Below, one piece after another: positions 33,531-41,937 of a stretch of DNA of 43,762 nt (position 1 is its first letter; every line of letters starts with the position of its first letter). The position numbers and the translations under genes are program-made. The notes under the pieces were generated by a model. That model made no database searches. It worked only from the letters and a program-made list of their open reading frames with translations, and was not told the DNA's origin. The stretch is from an uncultured Oscillospiraceae bacterium (GTDB lineage Bacteria; Bacillota; Clostridia; Oscillospirales; Acutalibacteraceae), in the NCBI GenBank assembly GCA_900543555.1, contig UQRL01000018.1, positions 1 to 43,762 on the forward strand. The letters run 5' to 3'.

Positions 33531-34339
33531 GGTTCGGTCACGTCCTTTCCTTTACTTCTGTCTTGTTTTTTGGGCGTGCGCCCCAGCAGGGCGGCCAGCC
33601 CGCACAGCAGCAGGGTGGCCAGAAACAACAGGGTGCACAGGGCGTTGATCTCCGGGGTGACCCCGGTTTTCAGCTGGGTGTAGATCTTCACCGGCAGGGT
33701 GTTGGTGTCCACCCCGGTGACGAACACGCTGATGATCACGTCGTCCATGCTCATGGCGAAGGCCAGCAGCATGCCCGAGGCGATGGCCGGGGCCACCAGG
33801 GGCAGGATGATATCGAAAAACACCCGCACGGGAGAGGCCCCCAGGTCCTGGGCGGCTTCCGGAAGGCTTTTATCCATGCCCACCAGGCGGGCCTTCACCA
33901 GCATGAACACATAGGGGATGCAGAAGGCTGTGTGGGCGATGACCAGGGTCCCCATGCCGAAGGGGATGCCGATAAGGGAAAAGAACGCCATGAACACCAT
34001 GCCCAGAATGATCTCGGGGATCATCATGGGCAGGGTGGAGACGTACTCCACCGCACCCTTTAAGGGGAACTTGACCTTGCTCATGCCGTAGGCCCCCAGG
34101 GTGCCGATGACGGCCGCGCAGCAGCTGGAAATCACCCCCAGCAGGATGGAGTTCCACAGGGCCCGGAACAGGTCCCGGTCCCGGAAGAGCTCCTCATACC
34201 ACTTCAAAGAGAAGCCCTCCCACACCGAGCTGATCCGGCTCTCGTTGAAGGAGTACAGAATGACCACAAGGATGGGCACATACATCAGGGCCAGCACCAC
34301 CCCCAGGTAGATATTGGGCAGCTTTGTGCGGTTTTTCAT
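33527..34339 (-). CDS. potC: Spermidine/putrescine ABC importer permease PotC
   Basis: A 270-residue membrane subunit with about six transmembrane segments and the EAA loop LPEAAQDLGASPVRVFFDIILPLVAPAI. It forms the channel with PotB. The ATG at 34339 follows GGAGG with 5 bases of spacing, and the open frame extends only four codons further to a TTG. It is separated from potB by a 276-bp gap filled by a dispersed repeat, while its own stop overlaps potD. Confidence 0.94.
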   Translation of the reverse strand: MKNRTKLPNIYLGVVLALMYVPILVVILYSFNESRISSVWEGFSLKWYEELFRDRDLFRALWNSILLGVISSCCAAVIGTLGAYGMSKVKFPLKGAVEYVSTLPMMIPEIILGMVFMAFFSLIGIPFGMGTLVIAHTAFCIPYVFMLVKARLVGMDKSLPEAAQDLGASPVRVFFDIILPLVAPAIASGMLLAFAMSMDDVIISVFVTGVDTNTLPVKIYTQLKTGVTPEINALCTLLFLATLLLCGLAALLGRTPKKQDRSKGKDVTEP

Positions 34340-34390
34340 GGGCACCTCCAAATCACAAAATAAGCGGGATGAACCGCCCGCCGCAGGCGC

Positions 34391-34600
34391 AAAAAAGTTT
34401 CGTCCACCTTTTCAAAGATGGCAGGGGGTGGGGACAGAATCCCCACGGCCCGCCATAGAAAGCGTCAGCAAAACTTGGGGACGTATGTCCCCAAAAAGGT
34501 TTACGCCTGTTACGGCGAGGCTAAGCCCCGCACCCCCTCGTAGGGCTTTGCCCTACAACCCACAAGCCTTTTGAAAAAGGCTTGACCGAAAACTTTTACA
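34391..34600. repeat. MITE-like repeat R5, two inverted hairpin arms
   Basis: About 210 bp between potC and potB. Left arm (plus): AAAAAAGTTTCGTCC, hairpin 1 CCACCTTT/AAAGATGG (34404-34421, one mismatch), hairpin 2 GTGGGGA/TCCCCAC (34428-34446). Right arm (minus): GTAAAAGTTTTCGGTC, hairpin 1 CAAGCCTTTT/AAAAGGCTTG (34563-34584), hairpin 2 GTAGGGC-ttt-GCCCTAC (34540-34556), then GAGGGGGTGCGGGG. The interior holds TTGGGGAC-gtat-GTCCCCAA. Same family as R1, R2 and R6. No transposase or target duplication was seen. Confidence 0.75.
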
Positions 34601-34615
34601 CCGCTTCGCGGGAGG

Positions 34616-35494
34616 CTACACGATCCCCTCCAGGTCCTTCACGCCGCTGAGCTTCCGGTACAGCCAGAGGATCACCGTGGTGAGCACCAGCAGCACCACC
34701 GAGAGGGCCGCCGCAAAGGGCCAGTTGTGGGCGTTCATCAGCTGGGCCTGGATCAGGTTGCCCACCAGCACCACCTTGTTGCCGCCCAAAAGGTCCGCGA
34801 TGAAGAACAGCCCCATGCTGGGCACAAAGGTGAGCACCACGCCGGAGAGCAGCCCTGGCAGGGTCAGCTTCAGGCTCACGGTCAAAAACGCCTTCATGGG
34901 AGAGGCCCCCAGGTCCCGGGCGGCCTCCACCAGGGAAAAGTCCAGCTTCTCCGCGCTGGAGTACACCGCGAAGATCATAAAGGGCAGCAGGGCGTACACC
35001 ATGCCCACCACCACGGCAGGGTAGGTATACAGCAGCTTTAAGGGCTCGCTGGTGACGTGCAGCGCCATCAGGAAGGAGTCGAACAACCCCCCGGCCCGGA
35101 AAATGATGATCCACCCGTACAGCCGGATGAGGGAGCTGGTCCAGAAGGGGATCATCAGCAAAAGCATGGTGCGTTTCTTCCACTTAGGGCCCAGCTTGGC
35201 CATAAAGTACCCAAAGGGGTAGCCGATGGCGATAATCAGCACCGTGCTGATGACCGCCAGCTTCAGGGACTCCCAAAACGTGCTCAAATACACCGGCTCT
35301 GTGATGCCGGCGTAATTCTTCAGGGTGAACTGGGGGACCACGCCCCAGGTCTCCGCCCGGGTCATAAAGCTGAGGGCCACCATGTACACCATGGGCCCCA
35401 CAATAAACAGCAGGGTGAACAGGACCAGGGGCAGGGCCGTGAGGAATTCCCCCCGCCGCTGCCGTTTTTTCAGGGTAGAGCGCTCCTTGCTCAT
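34616..35494 (-). CDS. potB: Spermidine/putrescine ABC importer permease PotB
   Basis: A 292-residue membrane subunit with about six transmembrane segments after a basic N-terminus ([15 protein letters not shown]). The EAA loop is [28 protein letters not shown]. The ATG overlaps the potA stop by 4 bases, so translation is coupled to the ATPase. Its stop codon is followed within 16 bases by repeat R5, which separates it from potC. Confidence 0.94.
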   Translation of the reverse strand: MSKERSTLKKRQRRGEFLTALPLVLFTLLFIVGPMVYMVALSFMTRAETWGVVPQFTLKNYAGITEPVYLSTFWESLKLAVISTVLIIAIGYPFGYFMAKLGPKWKKRTMLLLMIPFWTSSLIRLYGWIIIFRAGGLFDSFLMALHVTSEPLKLLYTYPAVVVGMVYALLPFMIFAVYSSAEKLDFSLVEAARDLGASPMKAFLTVSLKLTLPGLLSGVVLTFVPSMGLFFIADLLGGNKVVLVGNLIQAQLMNAHNWPFAAALSVVLLVLTTVILWLYRKLSGVKDLEGIV

Positions 35495-36573
35495 GGCTGT
35501 TCCTCCTCCCCCTCCACCGGGCAGGCCTGGTCCGGCTCCCAGGTGACGCGTACGGCGTCCCCGGGGGCAAGCTCCGAGTCGATGCCGTGGCGGCGGCAGA
35601 TAAACTCCTCCCCGCCGGCCAGCTCCACCGCGATGCGCAGCATGCCCCCGGCAAAGCTCTTTTCCTTTACCACGCCGGGCAGGCCGGGGCCCTCTTTCCC
35701 CGGCAGGGCCTGGGCCTGCTCGCCCCGGACCGCCAGCGCCGCCGGCCCGCCCGGGGTGAACTGGCGCCCCCGGCTGAGGAAGGCCGCCTTCCCGCCGGCG
35801 CCCAAAAACTCCACCCGGTCCCCGGAGACCGCCCCCACCGTGCCCCGCACAATGTTGGCCTCTCCCACAAACCGCGCCACATAGGCGGTTCGGGGGGAGT
35901 CATACACCTGAGAGGGGGTGCCGATCTGGTCGAACTGGCCGTCCCGCATCACGGCGATGCGGTCGGACATATTCAGGGCCTCCTCCTGGTCGTGGGTGAT
36001 GTAGATAAAGGTGATGCCCAGCTTCTTCTGCAGGCGTTTCAGCTCCTGCTGCATCTGGCGGCGCAACTGCAGGTCCAGCGCCCCCAGGGGCTCGTCCAAA
36101 AGCAGGATCTTCGGCCGGTTGATGAGGGACCGGGCAATGGCCACCCGCTGCTTCTGCCCGCCGGAAAGCTCGGCGGGCTTGCGCTTCTCAAAGCCGGAGA
36201 GCTGCACCAGCTCCAGCATTTTTTTCACTTCTTCCTTGATCTCCCCCTTGGGCCGCTTGCGCAGCTTCAGGGCATAGCCCACGTTCTGCTCCACGTTCAT
36301 GTGGGGGAACAGGGCATAGCTTTGGAACACCGTGTTCACGTCCCGCTTGTTGGGCTCCACATCGGTCATGTCCTTCCCCTCCAGCAGGACCCGGCCCTGG
36401 TCGGGGGCCTCCAGCCCGGCGATGATGCGCAGGGTGGTGGTTTTCCCGCAGCCAGAGGAGCCCAGCAGGGTGATAAACTCCCCCCGCTCCACCTGCAGGC
36501 CGATGCCCTTGAGCACCGGGGTGCCGTCAAAGCTCTTATAGATGCCGTGAAGCTCCAGAATGGTCTCGCTCAA
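35491..36573 (-). CDS. potA: Spermidine/putrescine ABC importer ATPase PotA
   Basis: A 360-residue ATPase energising PotBCD. It has the Walker [10 protein letters not shown], signature LSGGQKQR, Walker B ILLLDEP and H-loop THDQEEAL in the nucleotide-binding domain (about 1-240), followed by a C-terminal TOBE-type regulatory domain. The start is a TTG, and an in-frame stop lies only two codons upstream of it. The ribosome binding site is weak or distant (AAAGGG about 15 bases away). It is driven by a consensus promoter with a GTATAC-N7-GTATAG dyad in the leader. Confidence 0.93.
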   Translation of the reverse strand: MSETILELHGIYKSFDGTPVLKGIGLQVERGEFITLLGSSGCGKTTTLRIIAGLEAPDQGRVLLEGKDMTDVEPNKRDVNTVFQSYALFPHMNVEQNVGYALKLRKRPKGEIKEEVKKMLELVQLSGFEKRKPAELSGGQKQRVAIARSLINRPKILLLDEPLGALDLQLRRQMQQELKRLQKKLGITFIYITHDQEEALNMSDRIAVMRDGQFDQIGTPSQVYDSPRTAYVARFVGEANIVRGTVGAVSGDRVEFLGAGGKAAFLSRGRQFTPGGPAALAVRGEQAQALPGKEGPGLPGVVKEKSFAGGMLRIAVELAGGEEFICRRHGIDSELAPGDAVRVTWEPDQACPVEGEEEQP

Positions 36574-36620
36574 AAATCAGGACCGCCCTTTCCTTGAATT
36601 CTCTCCGTCACCGGCCTAAA

Positions 36621-36639
36621 GTATACCGATTCAGTATAG
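36621..36639. promoter_or_regulatory. GTATAC-N7-GTATAG dyad in the potA leader
   Basis: GTATAC (36621-36626), 7 bp, GTATAG (36634-36639). The wider dyad is AAAGTATAC/GTATAGTTT with one mismatch. It starts about 6 bases after the predicted transcription start. It has the same half-site and spacing as the dyad at 16331-16349. Confidence 0.5.
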
Positions 36640-36651
36640 TTTCCTGTGCTG

Positions 36652-36680
36652 ATTATACTGGCTGCGGGGCCCCTTGTCAA
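36652..36680 (-). promoter_or_regulatory. Promoter of the pot operon
   Basis: On the minus strand, TTGACA (36675-36680), 17 bp, TATAAT (36652-36657). Perfect consensus. Confidence 0.85.
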
Positions 36681-36721
36681 GGCGCTGGGGCGGGTTAGCC
36701 CAGACTTTTGCCCATTCTCAC

Positions 36722-36751
36722 AAAAAAGAAGCCGGACTGCCGCCCGGCTTC
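36722..36751 (-). terminator. Terminator of recA-recX
   Basis: On the minus strand, GAAGCCGG/CCGGCTTC (36744-36751, 36728-36735) is followed by TTTTTT, directly after the recX stop. Confidence 0.9.
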
Positions 36752-36755
36752 CCCT

Positions 36756-37370
36756 TTATTCCGTATCCAGCCCGCCCATAACCTCGCGCACCTGCTCATA
36801 AGAGTAGCCCAGCCGCTGCAGGGCGGCCACGGCCCGGCGCCGGACCTTTTCGTCCTCCCGCCACAGGGCGTAGCGCTTGGAGAGCACCAGGCGGATGTTT
36901 TCCCCGGCGCTGTCCTCTTCCCCGTAAGGGGCCAACACTTCTTCCGCCATGTCCCGGGGGATGCCCTTGCGGGCCAGCTCCTGCCTCACCCGCCGCAGGC
37001 CGTAGCGCTTGCGCTGGATCAGCTCCCGGGCATAGCTTTCGGCAAAGGCCCGGTCGTTCAAAAGCCCCAGCTCTTCCAGCCGGTCCGCCGCGGCCTGGGC
37101 CGCCTCTCGGGAGGCGGCGGTGCGGGCCACCTTTTCCGTCAGCTCCCGCTTGCTGTGGCTGCGGTGCTCTAACAGGTACAGGGCCTTCTCCCGGGCCCGG
37201 CGGGCGTCCGATTCCTCCACCAGCGCCCGCAGCTCCTCTTCCCCCAGCTCGTCCCCGGGCTTCAGCCGGGAGAGAAGGAACACCTCTGTGTCAATCTTGG
37301 GCCCCGGCTCCCCGTCCAGATACAGCTGGATCAAATGTTTGCGCCGGGGCTCTGCCGCTGTCAGCTCCAT
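36756..37370 (-). CDS. recX: Recombination regulator RecX
   Basis: A 204-residue helical protein that modulates RecA filaments. It shows the family's repeated three-helix pattern (ALYLLEHRSHSKRELTEKV, ELGLLNDRAFAESYARELI, LARKGIPRDMAEEVLAPY). Its ATG shares one base with the recA stop (TGATG), so translation is coupled and RecX output follows RecA. Confidence 0.92.
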   Translation of the reverse strand: MELTAAEPRRKHLIQLYLDGEPGPKIDTEVFLLSRLKPGDELGEEELRALVEESDARRAREKALYLLEHRSHSKRELTEKVARTAASREAAQAAADRLEELGLLNDRAFAESYARELIQRKRYGLRRVRQELARKGIPRDMAEEVLAPYGEEDSAGENIRLVLSKRYALWREDEKVRRRAVAALQRLGYSYEQVREVMGGLDTE

Positions 37371-38557
37371 CAGTCGTCGTCATCCACGGTGATGTCGATG
37401 CTCTTCTTGGCGGCGGCTTTATTGGCCGGCGGGGTCAAGGTCTGCTGGGCAGGGGCCTCCGCCGGGGGCAGCTCCACAGGCTTGGCGGCCTCCCGGGGGG
37501 CGGGCCGTCCGGGCAGCTTGTCATAGAGCTTGTCCACGTTCTCCCGCACCTTCTGCTCGATCTCATCGGCCAGCTCGGGGTGGGTGGCCAAAAATTCCTT
37601 GGAGTTGTCCCTGCCCTGGCCGATACGCTCCCCGTTGTAGGAGAACCAGGCTCCGGCCTTCTGGATGATCTCCAGCTTCACGGCGATATCCAGCAGCTCG
37701 CCGGTGCGGGAGATGCCCGTGCCGTACATCACATCAAATTCCGCGGTGCGGAAGGGCGGCGCGATCTTATTCTTCACCACCTTGGCCCGGGTGCGGTTGC
37801 CGATGACATCGGTGCCGCTCTTGATGGCCTCGGCCTTGCGCACCTCGATGCGCACGGAAGAGTAGAACTTCAAAGCCCGGCCGCCGGGGGTCACCTCGGG
37901 GTTGCCGTAGATGACGCCCACCTTCTCCCGCAGCTGGTTGATAAAGATGGCCACGCAGTTGGACTTGGAAATGGCGCCTGCCAGCTTGCGCAGGGCCTGG
38001 CTCATCAAGCGGGCCTGCAGGCCCACATGGGAGTCGCCCATCTCGCCCTCGATCTCCGCCCGGGGCACCAGCGCCGCCACCGAGTCCACCACAATCACGT
38101 CGATGGCGTTGGAACGCACCAGCGCCTCGGTGATCTCCAGGGCCTGCTCGCCGGTGTCCGGCTGGCTGACCAGCAGGCTCTCCACATCCACCCCCAGGTT
38201 GGCGGCGTACACCGGGTCCAAGGCGTGCTCCACGTCGATAAAGGCGGCGTTGCCGCCCCGCTTCTGCCCCTCGGCAATGCAGTGCAGGGCCAGGGTGGTC
38301 TTGCCGGAGGACTCTGGCCCATACACCTCGATAATGCGGCCCCGGGGCAGGCCGCCAATGCCCAGGGCCAGGTCCAGGGAAAGGGAACCCGTGGGGATGG
38401 CCTCCACATTCAGGGCGGAATCCTGCCCCAGGCGCATGACAGCGCCCTCCCCAAACTGCTTCTTAATCTGGGCCAGGGCCGTTTCCAAAGCCTTGGCCTT
38501 TTCCTCGGCGCCGCCGCTGGCCTTGGCGCTCACCGGCGTCCGCTTGCTTTCCGCCAT
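37370..38557 (-). CDS. recA: Recombinase RecA
   Basis: A 395-residue DNA-dependent ATPase for strand exchange and SOS induction. It has the Walker [10 protein letters not shown] (80-88), the Walker [11 protein letters not shown] region, the DNA-binding loops ([21 protein letters not shown] and [19 protein letters not shown]), and an acidic C-terminal tail ending in DDDD. The tail is longer than in E. coli RecA, with a Pro/Ala-rich stretch. Overlap with recX is one base. A good promoter and a near-consensus SOS box lie upstream. Confidence 0.97.
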   Translation of the reverse strand: MAESKRTPVSAKASGGAEEKAKALETALAQIKKQFGEGAVMRLGQDSALNVEAIPTGSLSLDLALGIGGLPRGRIIEVYGPESSGKTTLALHCIAEGQKRGGNAAFIDVEHALDPVYAANLGVDVESLLVSQPDTGEQALEITEALVRSNAIDVIVVDSVAALVPRAEIEGEMGDSHVGLQARLMSQALRKLAGAISKSNCVAIFINQLREKVGVIYGNPEVTPGGRALKFYSSVRIEVRKAEAIKSGTDVIGNRTRAKVVKNKIAPPFRTAEFDVMYGTGISRTGELLDIAVKLEIIQKAGAWFSYNGERIGQGRDNSKEFLATHPELADEIEQKVRENVDKLYDKLPGRPAPREAAKPVELPPAEAPAQQTLTPPANKAAAKKSIDITVDDDD

Positions 38558-38607
38558 CTCAAAAAACCTCCTGTAAAGTAAAATCGCTCTGCCTTACACT
38601 GCCTTCT

Positions 38608-38636
38608 ATTATAAAAGAATCCCCGGGGAAAAGCAA
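38608..38636 (-). promoter_or_regulatory. Promoter of recA-recX
   Basis: On the minus strand, TTGCTT (38631-38636), 17 bp, TATAAT (38608-38613). Confidence 0.7.
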
Positions 38637-38655
38637 TGGATTTTCCCAAATTTCT

Positions 38656-38669
38656 CGAACAAATGTTTA
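38656..38669. promoter_or_regulatory. Candidate LexA (SOS) box upstream of recA
   Basis: CGAAC-AAAT-GTTTA, close to the Gram-positive consensus CGAAC-N4-GTTCG. The 3' half deviates at the last two bases. It lies 20 bp upstream of the recA -35 box and overlaps the stop codon of the GNAT gene, an unusual position for a repressor site. Confidence 0.45.
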
Positions 38670-39539
38670 ACCCCGTTCCCACCAGGTCTCCCGCCGGAAG
38701 GGGACAAACCCCAGCCTGTAGTAAAACTGCTGGGAAGACCCCACAAAAGCGGCCTGGGCGCCCCGCTGCCGGCAGCGTTCCAGCCCCTCATACACGGCAG
38801 CCCGCCCCAGCCCTATGCCTCGATATTCCGGCAGGGTAAACACCGGCTCCACATAGGCGAAACGCTCCCCCGGCAGATGCCACATCCCGCAATGGGAGGC
38901 GTAATCCCCGTTGGGGGCAACCACCAGCACCCGCAGGCGGCGGTCATAGTGAAGGGCGGAAAATTCCTCCCGCTCTTGGGCTGACGCAATCTCCCGCCGG
39001 TTTCTGGGGCGCTGGTTGTTGAAGCCCCGCCAAATGGCGTTGTAATAGCGGTCCGGGTCAAATTCCGGGCTGGCAAAGTCCATCACCCGGAACCCCTCGG
39101 GCAGCTCATAGCGGAGGGGTTCCAGGTCGATTTGCGCCACTGCCTCCCCCTCCTGGGTGGCGGTAAATCCCCGCCGCCTGGCGATTCTTTGAAACGCCCG
39201 GTCTTCATCCGGCAGCAAAACCCGCAGCTTCCCCTCTTGAGAAAGGTGGGTCATGGCGTACTCCAGCAGCCGCTCTTTCAGGCCCTCGCGCCCCTTTGCC
39301 ACACAAAACCTGGCTTCTCCAAGATCGCTTTCATAGGCCGCCAGCCCCACAATTTTCCCCTGTTCCTCCGCTACCCCCATGCAGCCCAGGTGTTCCTCGC
39401 TGCAATAGGGGCCGAACTGCCAGGCCCACCGGCCCCACAGGTAATTGGGCGTTACGGCCTCCTCCCGGTTGATCTCCGCTAAAAAATCGCAGACCCGTTC
39501 CTTGTCCCCTGTTTCAAAGGGGCGTATCCGCTCACTCAT
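38667..39539 (-). CDS. GNAT-family N-acetyltransferase
   Basis: A 290-residue protein that appears to contain two GNAT-like halves. The C-terminal half has the clear acetyl-CoA loop PEYRGIGLGRAAVYEGL and the terminal FYYRLGFVPFR. The open frame extends 49 codons further, but the ATG at 39539 follows AGGAGAG and begins the domain (MSERIRPFETGD). Its first 8 bases overlap the kinase gene upstream. Substrate unknown. The context with an ABC-F protein and a kinase would fit a resistance or detoxification unit, but this is inference. Confidence 0.85.
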   Translation of the reverse strand: MSERIRPFETGDKERVCDFLAEINREEAVTPNYLWGRWAWQFGPYCSEEHLGCMGVAEEQGKIVGLAAYESDLGEARFCVAKGREGLKERLLEYAMTHLSQEGKLRVLLPDEDRAFQRIARRRGFTATQEGEAVAQIDLEPLRYELPEGFRVMDFASPEFDPDRYYNAIWRGFNNQRPRNRREIASAQEREEFSALHYDRRLRVLVVAPNGDYASHCGMWHLPGERFAYVEPVFTLPEYRGIGLGRAAVYEGLERCRQRGAQAAFVGSSQQFYYRLGFVPFRRETWWERG

Positions 39540-40086
39540 GGAACTCTCTCCTTCCGCTGTTCTCTTCTCTCTCCATCCCGCTGTCCCTTTCCCCCTCATA
39601 GCGCCCGGCCAGCTCCGCCTCATCCGGCGGCTGGAACAGCGCCGCCCACTGCTCCATGTCCTTCCGGGTGATGGTCTGGAACACATCCTTCTGGCCCGCC
39701 CGCGCCCGGGCGTCCAGGCGGCGGCACAGCTCTTCCAGGGGGGCGTGGACGTAGCGGATCTGGAAATCCGCCCCCAGGGCCCGGGCCTCCCGGAACTTTT
39801 CCTCCCGCTGCTCCCTGGCCCAAAAGCCGTAGTCCAAAATCACGCTGACCCCCTGGGCCAGCAGCCGCTTGCCCAGGCCCCACATCAGCTGTTCCACCCG
39901 GTCGTGGCGCTGGTCGTGGAGGGCGTGCTCCCGGGGGTCGTGGAAGTCGTCCCCAAACAGGAACAGGTGCCACTCGTCCGGGGTAAAGCGGATGGCGCCG
40001 GTCTCCCTCTCCAGCTCCTTGGCCCGGGTGGTTTTCCCCGCCCCGGGCAGCCCCACCATCAGGGTGAGGGTGGGTTTCCTTTCCAT
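39532..40086 (-). CDS. P-loop ATP-binding protein, small-molecule kinase-like
   Basis: A 184-residue protein with an N-terminal Walker A (MVGLPGAGKTT), a RFTPDEWHLFLFG block and a VILDYGFWAREQREEKFREA segment. The layout is seen in AAA_33/zeta-toxin-like and chloramphenicol phosphotransferase-like kinases of small substrates. The substrate is not known. The ATG at 40086 follows GAGGAGG with 7 bases of spacing; the longer open frame has no better start. It lies 14 bp after the ABC-F gene and overlaps the GNAT gene by 8 bases, so the three genes form one operon. Confidence 0.82.
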   Translation of the reverse strand: MERKPTLTLMVGLPGAGKTTRAKELERETGAIRFTPDEWHLFLFGDDFHDPREHALHDQRHDRVEQLMWGLGKRLLAQGVSVILDYGFWAREQREEKFREARALGADFQIRYVHAPLEELCRRLDARARAGQKDVFQTITRKDMEQWAALFQPPDEAELAGRYEGERDSGMEREENSGRREFHE

Positions 40087-40100
40087 ATCCAATCCTCCTC

Positions 40101-41654
40101 TCACGGCCTCTCCCGCCACAGGTTTTCCATGGGCGCCAGGCCCGAAGGCTCCAGCCGGTACAGGGTGGAGCACACCTGGCCGATATACCTCCTGTCGTGG
40201 CTGACGCTGATGATACAGCCCGGGAAGTCCTCTAAAATGCCCCGGATCACCGGCCCGGACAGGGGGCTGAAATTCCGGGTGGGCTCATCCAGCACCAGCA
40301 CGTTGCACCCGTCCAAGATCATCTTCAAAAAGAACAGCTTGGCCTTCTGCCCGCCGGAGAGCTCCCGGACGGCGTGGCCCTGCTCTTCCGCCGTGTACTT
40401 CATGCTGCCCAGATAGGTTTTCACCTTGGTAAGCTCCGCCTTTTCCCAGCTTTTGGCCAAAAACTCCACCGGGGTCAAGTCCTGGTCCACGGTCTCCCCG
40501 TAATCCTGGGGCATATAGGCCGCCCGGATGTCCCGGCGCTTCATCAGCTCCCCGGCAATCTGCCGTAGCAGGGTGGTCTTCCCCGCGCCGTTGGGGCCCA
40601 GGATGCACACGTGCTCCGGCCCACGCACATACAGCCGCAGGTTTTGGCTCAGTGCCCGGCCTGACACCTCCAGCCGGGGCAGGGAGAAGTCCAGCACGGT
40701 CTTCCCGGCGGGGACCGCGGTGTCCTCCCCAAAGCCCACCAGGATGGCCTCCTCGCTGTCGGGGAACTCGGTCATGTCCTCCCGCTCCCGGTCGAAGCGG
40801 TGCTCCAAAGACTTGACCGCCTTCATCTTCTTTTTCAGCAGCCGGCCTCCGTGGGGGTCCTGGCGGGAGATGGCGTTCAGCTGGTGCTCCACCTTCTGCT
40901 GGATTTTCTGGAAGCGTTCCTGCTGCTTGCGCTCCTCCTCCCGCTCCTTTTTGGCCACCTGCTCCTGGTGGGCAAACTTCTGCAGCCGCTCCTCCACATA
41001 CTGGCGGTAGCCCATGCGGGCCACGGTCCAGCGGGGCAGGGTCTTGCGCCGCAGCTGCTCCATGTGGATGATGACATTGGCGGTGTTTTCCAGCAGCACC
41101 TCGTCGTGGGAGATGAACAGCACCGGCTGGGGGCACTTTTGGATGAACTCCTCCAGCCACTCCAGGGTCTCCATGTCCAGGTCGTTGGAGGGCTCGTCCA
41201 GCAGGTAGCAGTCGGGCTGACCCAGGGTCAGCAGCCCCAGGCGCAGCTTCACCTTCTCCCCGCCGGAGAAGGTCTTCATTTTCCGGTCGTCGTAGAACCA
41301 CTCCAGGGGAAACCGCAGCCGCTTGGCCGCGGCGGCCAGCTCCCCGGGGGAGCTCTCCAAAAAGGCGGGCTCCCGGCAGCAGAACTCATAAGCGGTCAGT
41401 TCCCCCTGCTCCGGGGGCAGCTCCTGGGAGAGATATCCCAGAAGCATGCCGTCTTTTTGAACGGCCCCTGTGTATTCCACATAGCCCTCCACCAGGGCGG
41501 GGTCGTACAGCAGCTTGAGCAGGGTGGATTTCCCGTTGCCCTCCTCCCCGATGAGGGCGGCCTTGTCGCCGGGCTGCAGGGCAAAGGTGAAGCCTTTTAG
41601 CAGCTGGCGCAGGTCTTTTTTCATGGTGATGTCAAGGTCTCGTATCTGAAGCAA
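40101..41654 (-). CDS. ABC-F family ATPase (ribosome-associated)
   Basis: A 517-residue soluble protein with two ATPase domains and no membrane segments. Domain 1 has GEEGNGKST, FSGGEKVKLRLG and LLDEPSNDLD. A charged helical linker (about residues 190-300) follows. Domain 2 has GPNGAGKTT, LSGGQKAKLFF and LVLDEPTRNFSPLSG. ABC-F proteins act at the ribosomal E site, either in translation quality control or in antibiotic protection. The start is a TTG with AAGGAGG 8 bases upstream. The 240-base leader carries a 3-codon ORF and a terminator-like hairpin, the arrangement known for inducible antibiotic-resistance ABC-F genes. Resistance is inference. Confidence 0.92.
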   Translation of the reverse strand: MLQIRDLDITMKKDLRQLLKGFTFALQPGDKAALIGEEGNGKSTLLKLLYDPALVEGYVEYTGAVQKDGMLLGYLSQELPPEQGELTAYEFCCREPAFLESSPGELAAAAKRLRFPLEWFYDDRKMKTFSGGEKVKLRLGLLTLGQPDCYLLDEPSNDLDMETLEWLEEFIQKCPQPVLFISHDEVLLENTANVIIHMEQLRRKTLPRWTVARMGYRQYVEERLQKFAHQEQVAKKEREEERKQQERFQKIQQKVEHQLNAISRQDPHGGRLLKKKMKAVKSLEHRFDREREDMTEFPDSEEAILVGFGEDTAVPAGKTVLDFSLPRLEVSGRALSQNLRLYVRGPEHVCILGPNGAGKTTLLRQIAGELMKRRDIRAAYMPQDYGETVDQDLTPVEFLAKSWEKAELTKVKTYLGSMKYTAEEQGHAVRELSGGQKAKLFFLKMILDGCNVLVLDEPTRNFSPLSGPVIRGILEDFPGCIISVSHDRRYIGQVCSTLYRLEPSGLAPMENLWRERP

Positions 41655-41681
41655 GCGCGATCCCTCCTTAGAGCGCGAAAA

Positions 41682-41709
41682 GGGCCTGTTCCGCAGCCGG
41701 AACAGGCCC
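41682..41709 (-). terminator. Terminator-like attenuator hairpin in the ABC-F leader
   Basis: A 12-bp perfect stem GGGCCTGTTCCG/CGGAACAGGCCC with a 4-base loop. On the minus strand it is followed by TTTT, and about 10 bases later by the ABC-F ribosome binding site. It lies downstream of the ABC-F promoter, so expression would need read-through or antitermination. Confidence 0.65.
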
Positions 41710-41779
41710 CATCATCCCCAGGGAACGCACGCCAGGGCAAACAGCCCCAGCGGCCGCAAAGATACAGGCAGAGGATGCG

Positions 41780-41863
41780 ATAAGCCAAAAACCGGCAAAG
41801 CGAAACCGCCCCCGGGCCAACGCCCGAAAGCCAAATCTCGTCTTTCCGTGATCTGTGGCTTAT
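41780..41863 (-). other. Long-range stem in the ABC-F leader
   Basis: ATAAGCCA (41856-41863 on the minus strand) contains part of the stop codon of the 3-codon upstream ORF. It is perfectly complementary to TGGCTTAT (41780-41787). A ribosome on the short ORF would mask the first strand and free the second. Confidence 0.5.
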
Positions 41864-41871
41864 ACGATCAT
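41860..41871 (-). CDS. Possible 3-codon leader peptide (Met-Ile-Val) upstream of ABC-F
   Basis: ATG ATC GTA TAA, preceded by AAAGGAG with 7 bases of spacing, about 25 bases after the predicted transcription start. Very short upstream ORFs with a good ribosome binding site are typical of ribosome-mediated attenuation. So short a sequence can occur by chance. The good ribosome binding site, the leader position and the overlap with a stem strand raise its credibility. Confidence 0.4.
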   Translation of the reverse strand: MIV

Positions 41872-41902
41872 CCTTCCACTCCTTTGCTTGTTTCTGGCAC
41901 TA

Positions 41903-41931
41903 AGGATAGCACGGAAGGCCCCGTTTGTCAA
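41903..41931 (-). promoter_or_regulatory. Promoter of the ABC-F-kinase-GNAT operon
   Basis: On the minus strand, TTGACA (41926-41931), 17 bp, TATCCT (41903-41908). It lies just after the M28 peptidase stop codon. Confidence 0.7.
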
Positions 41932-41937
41932 CCGGGT

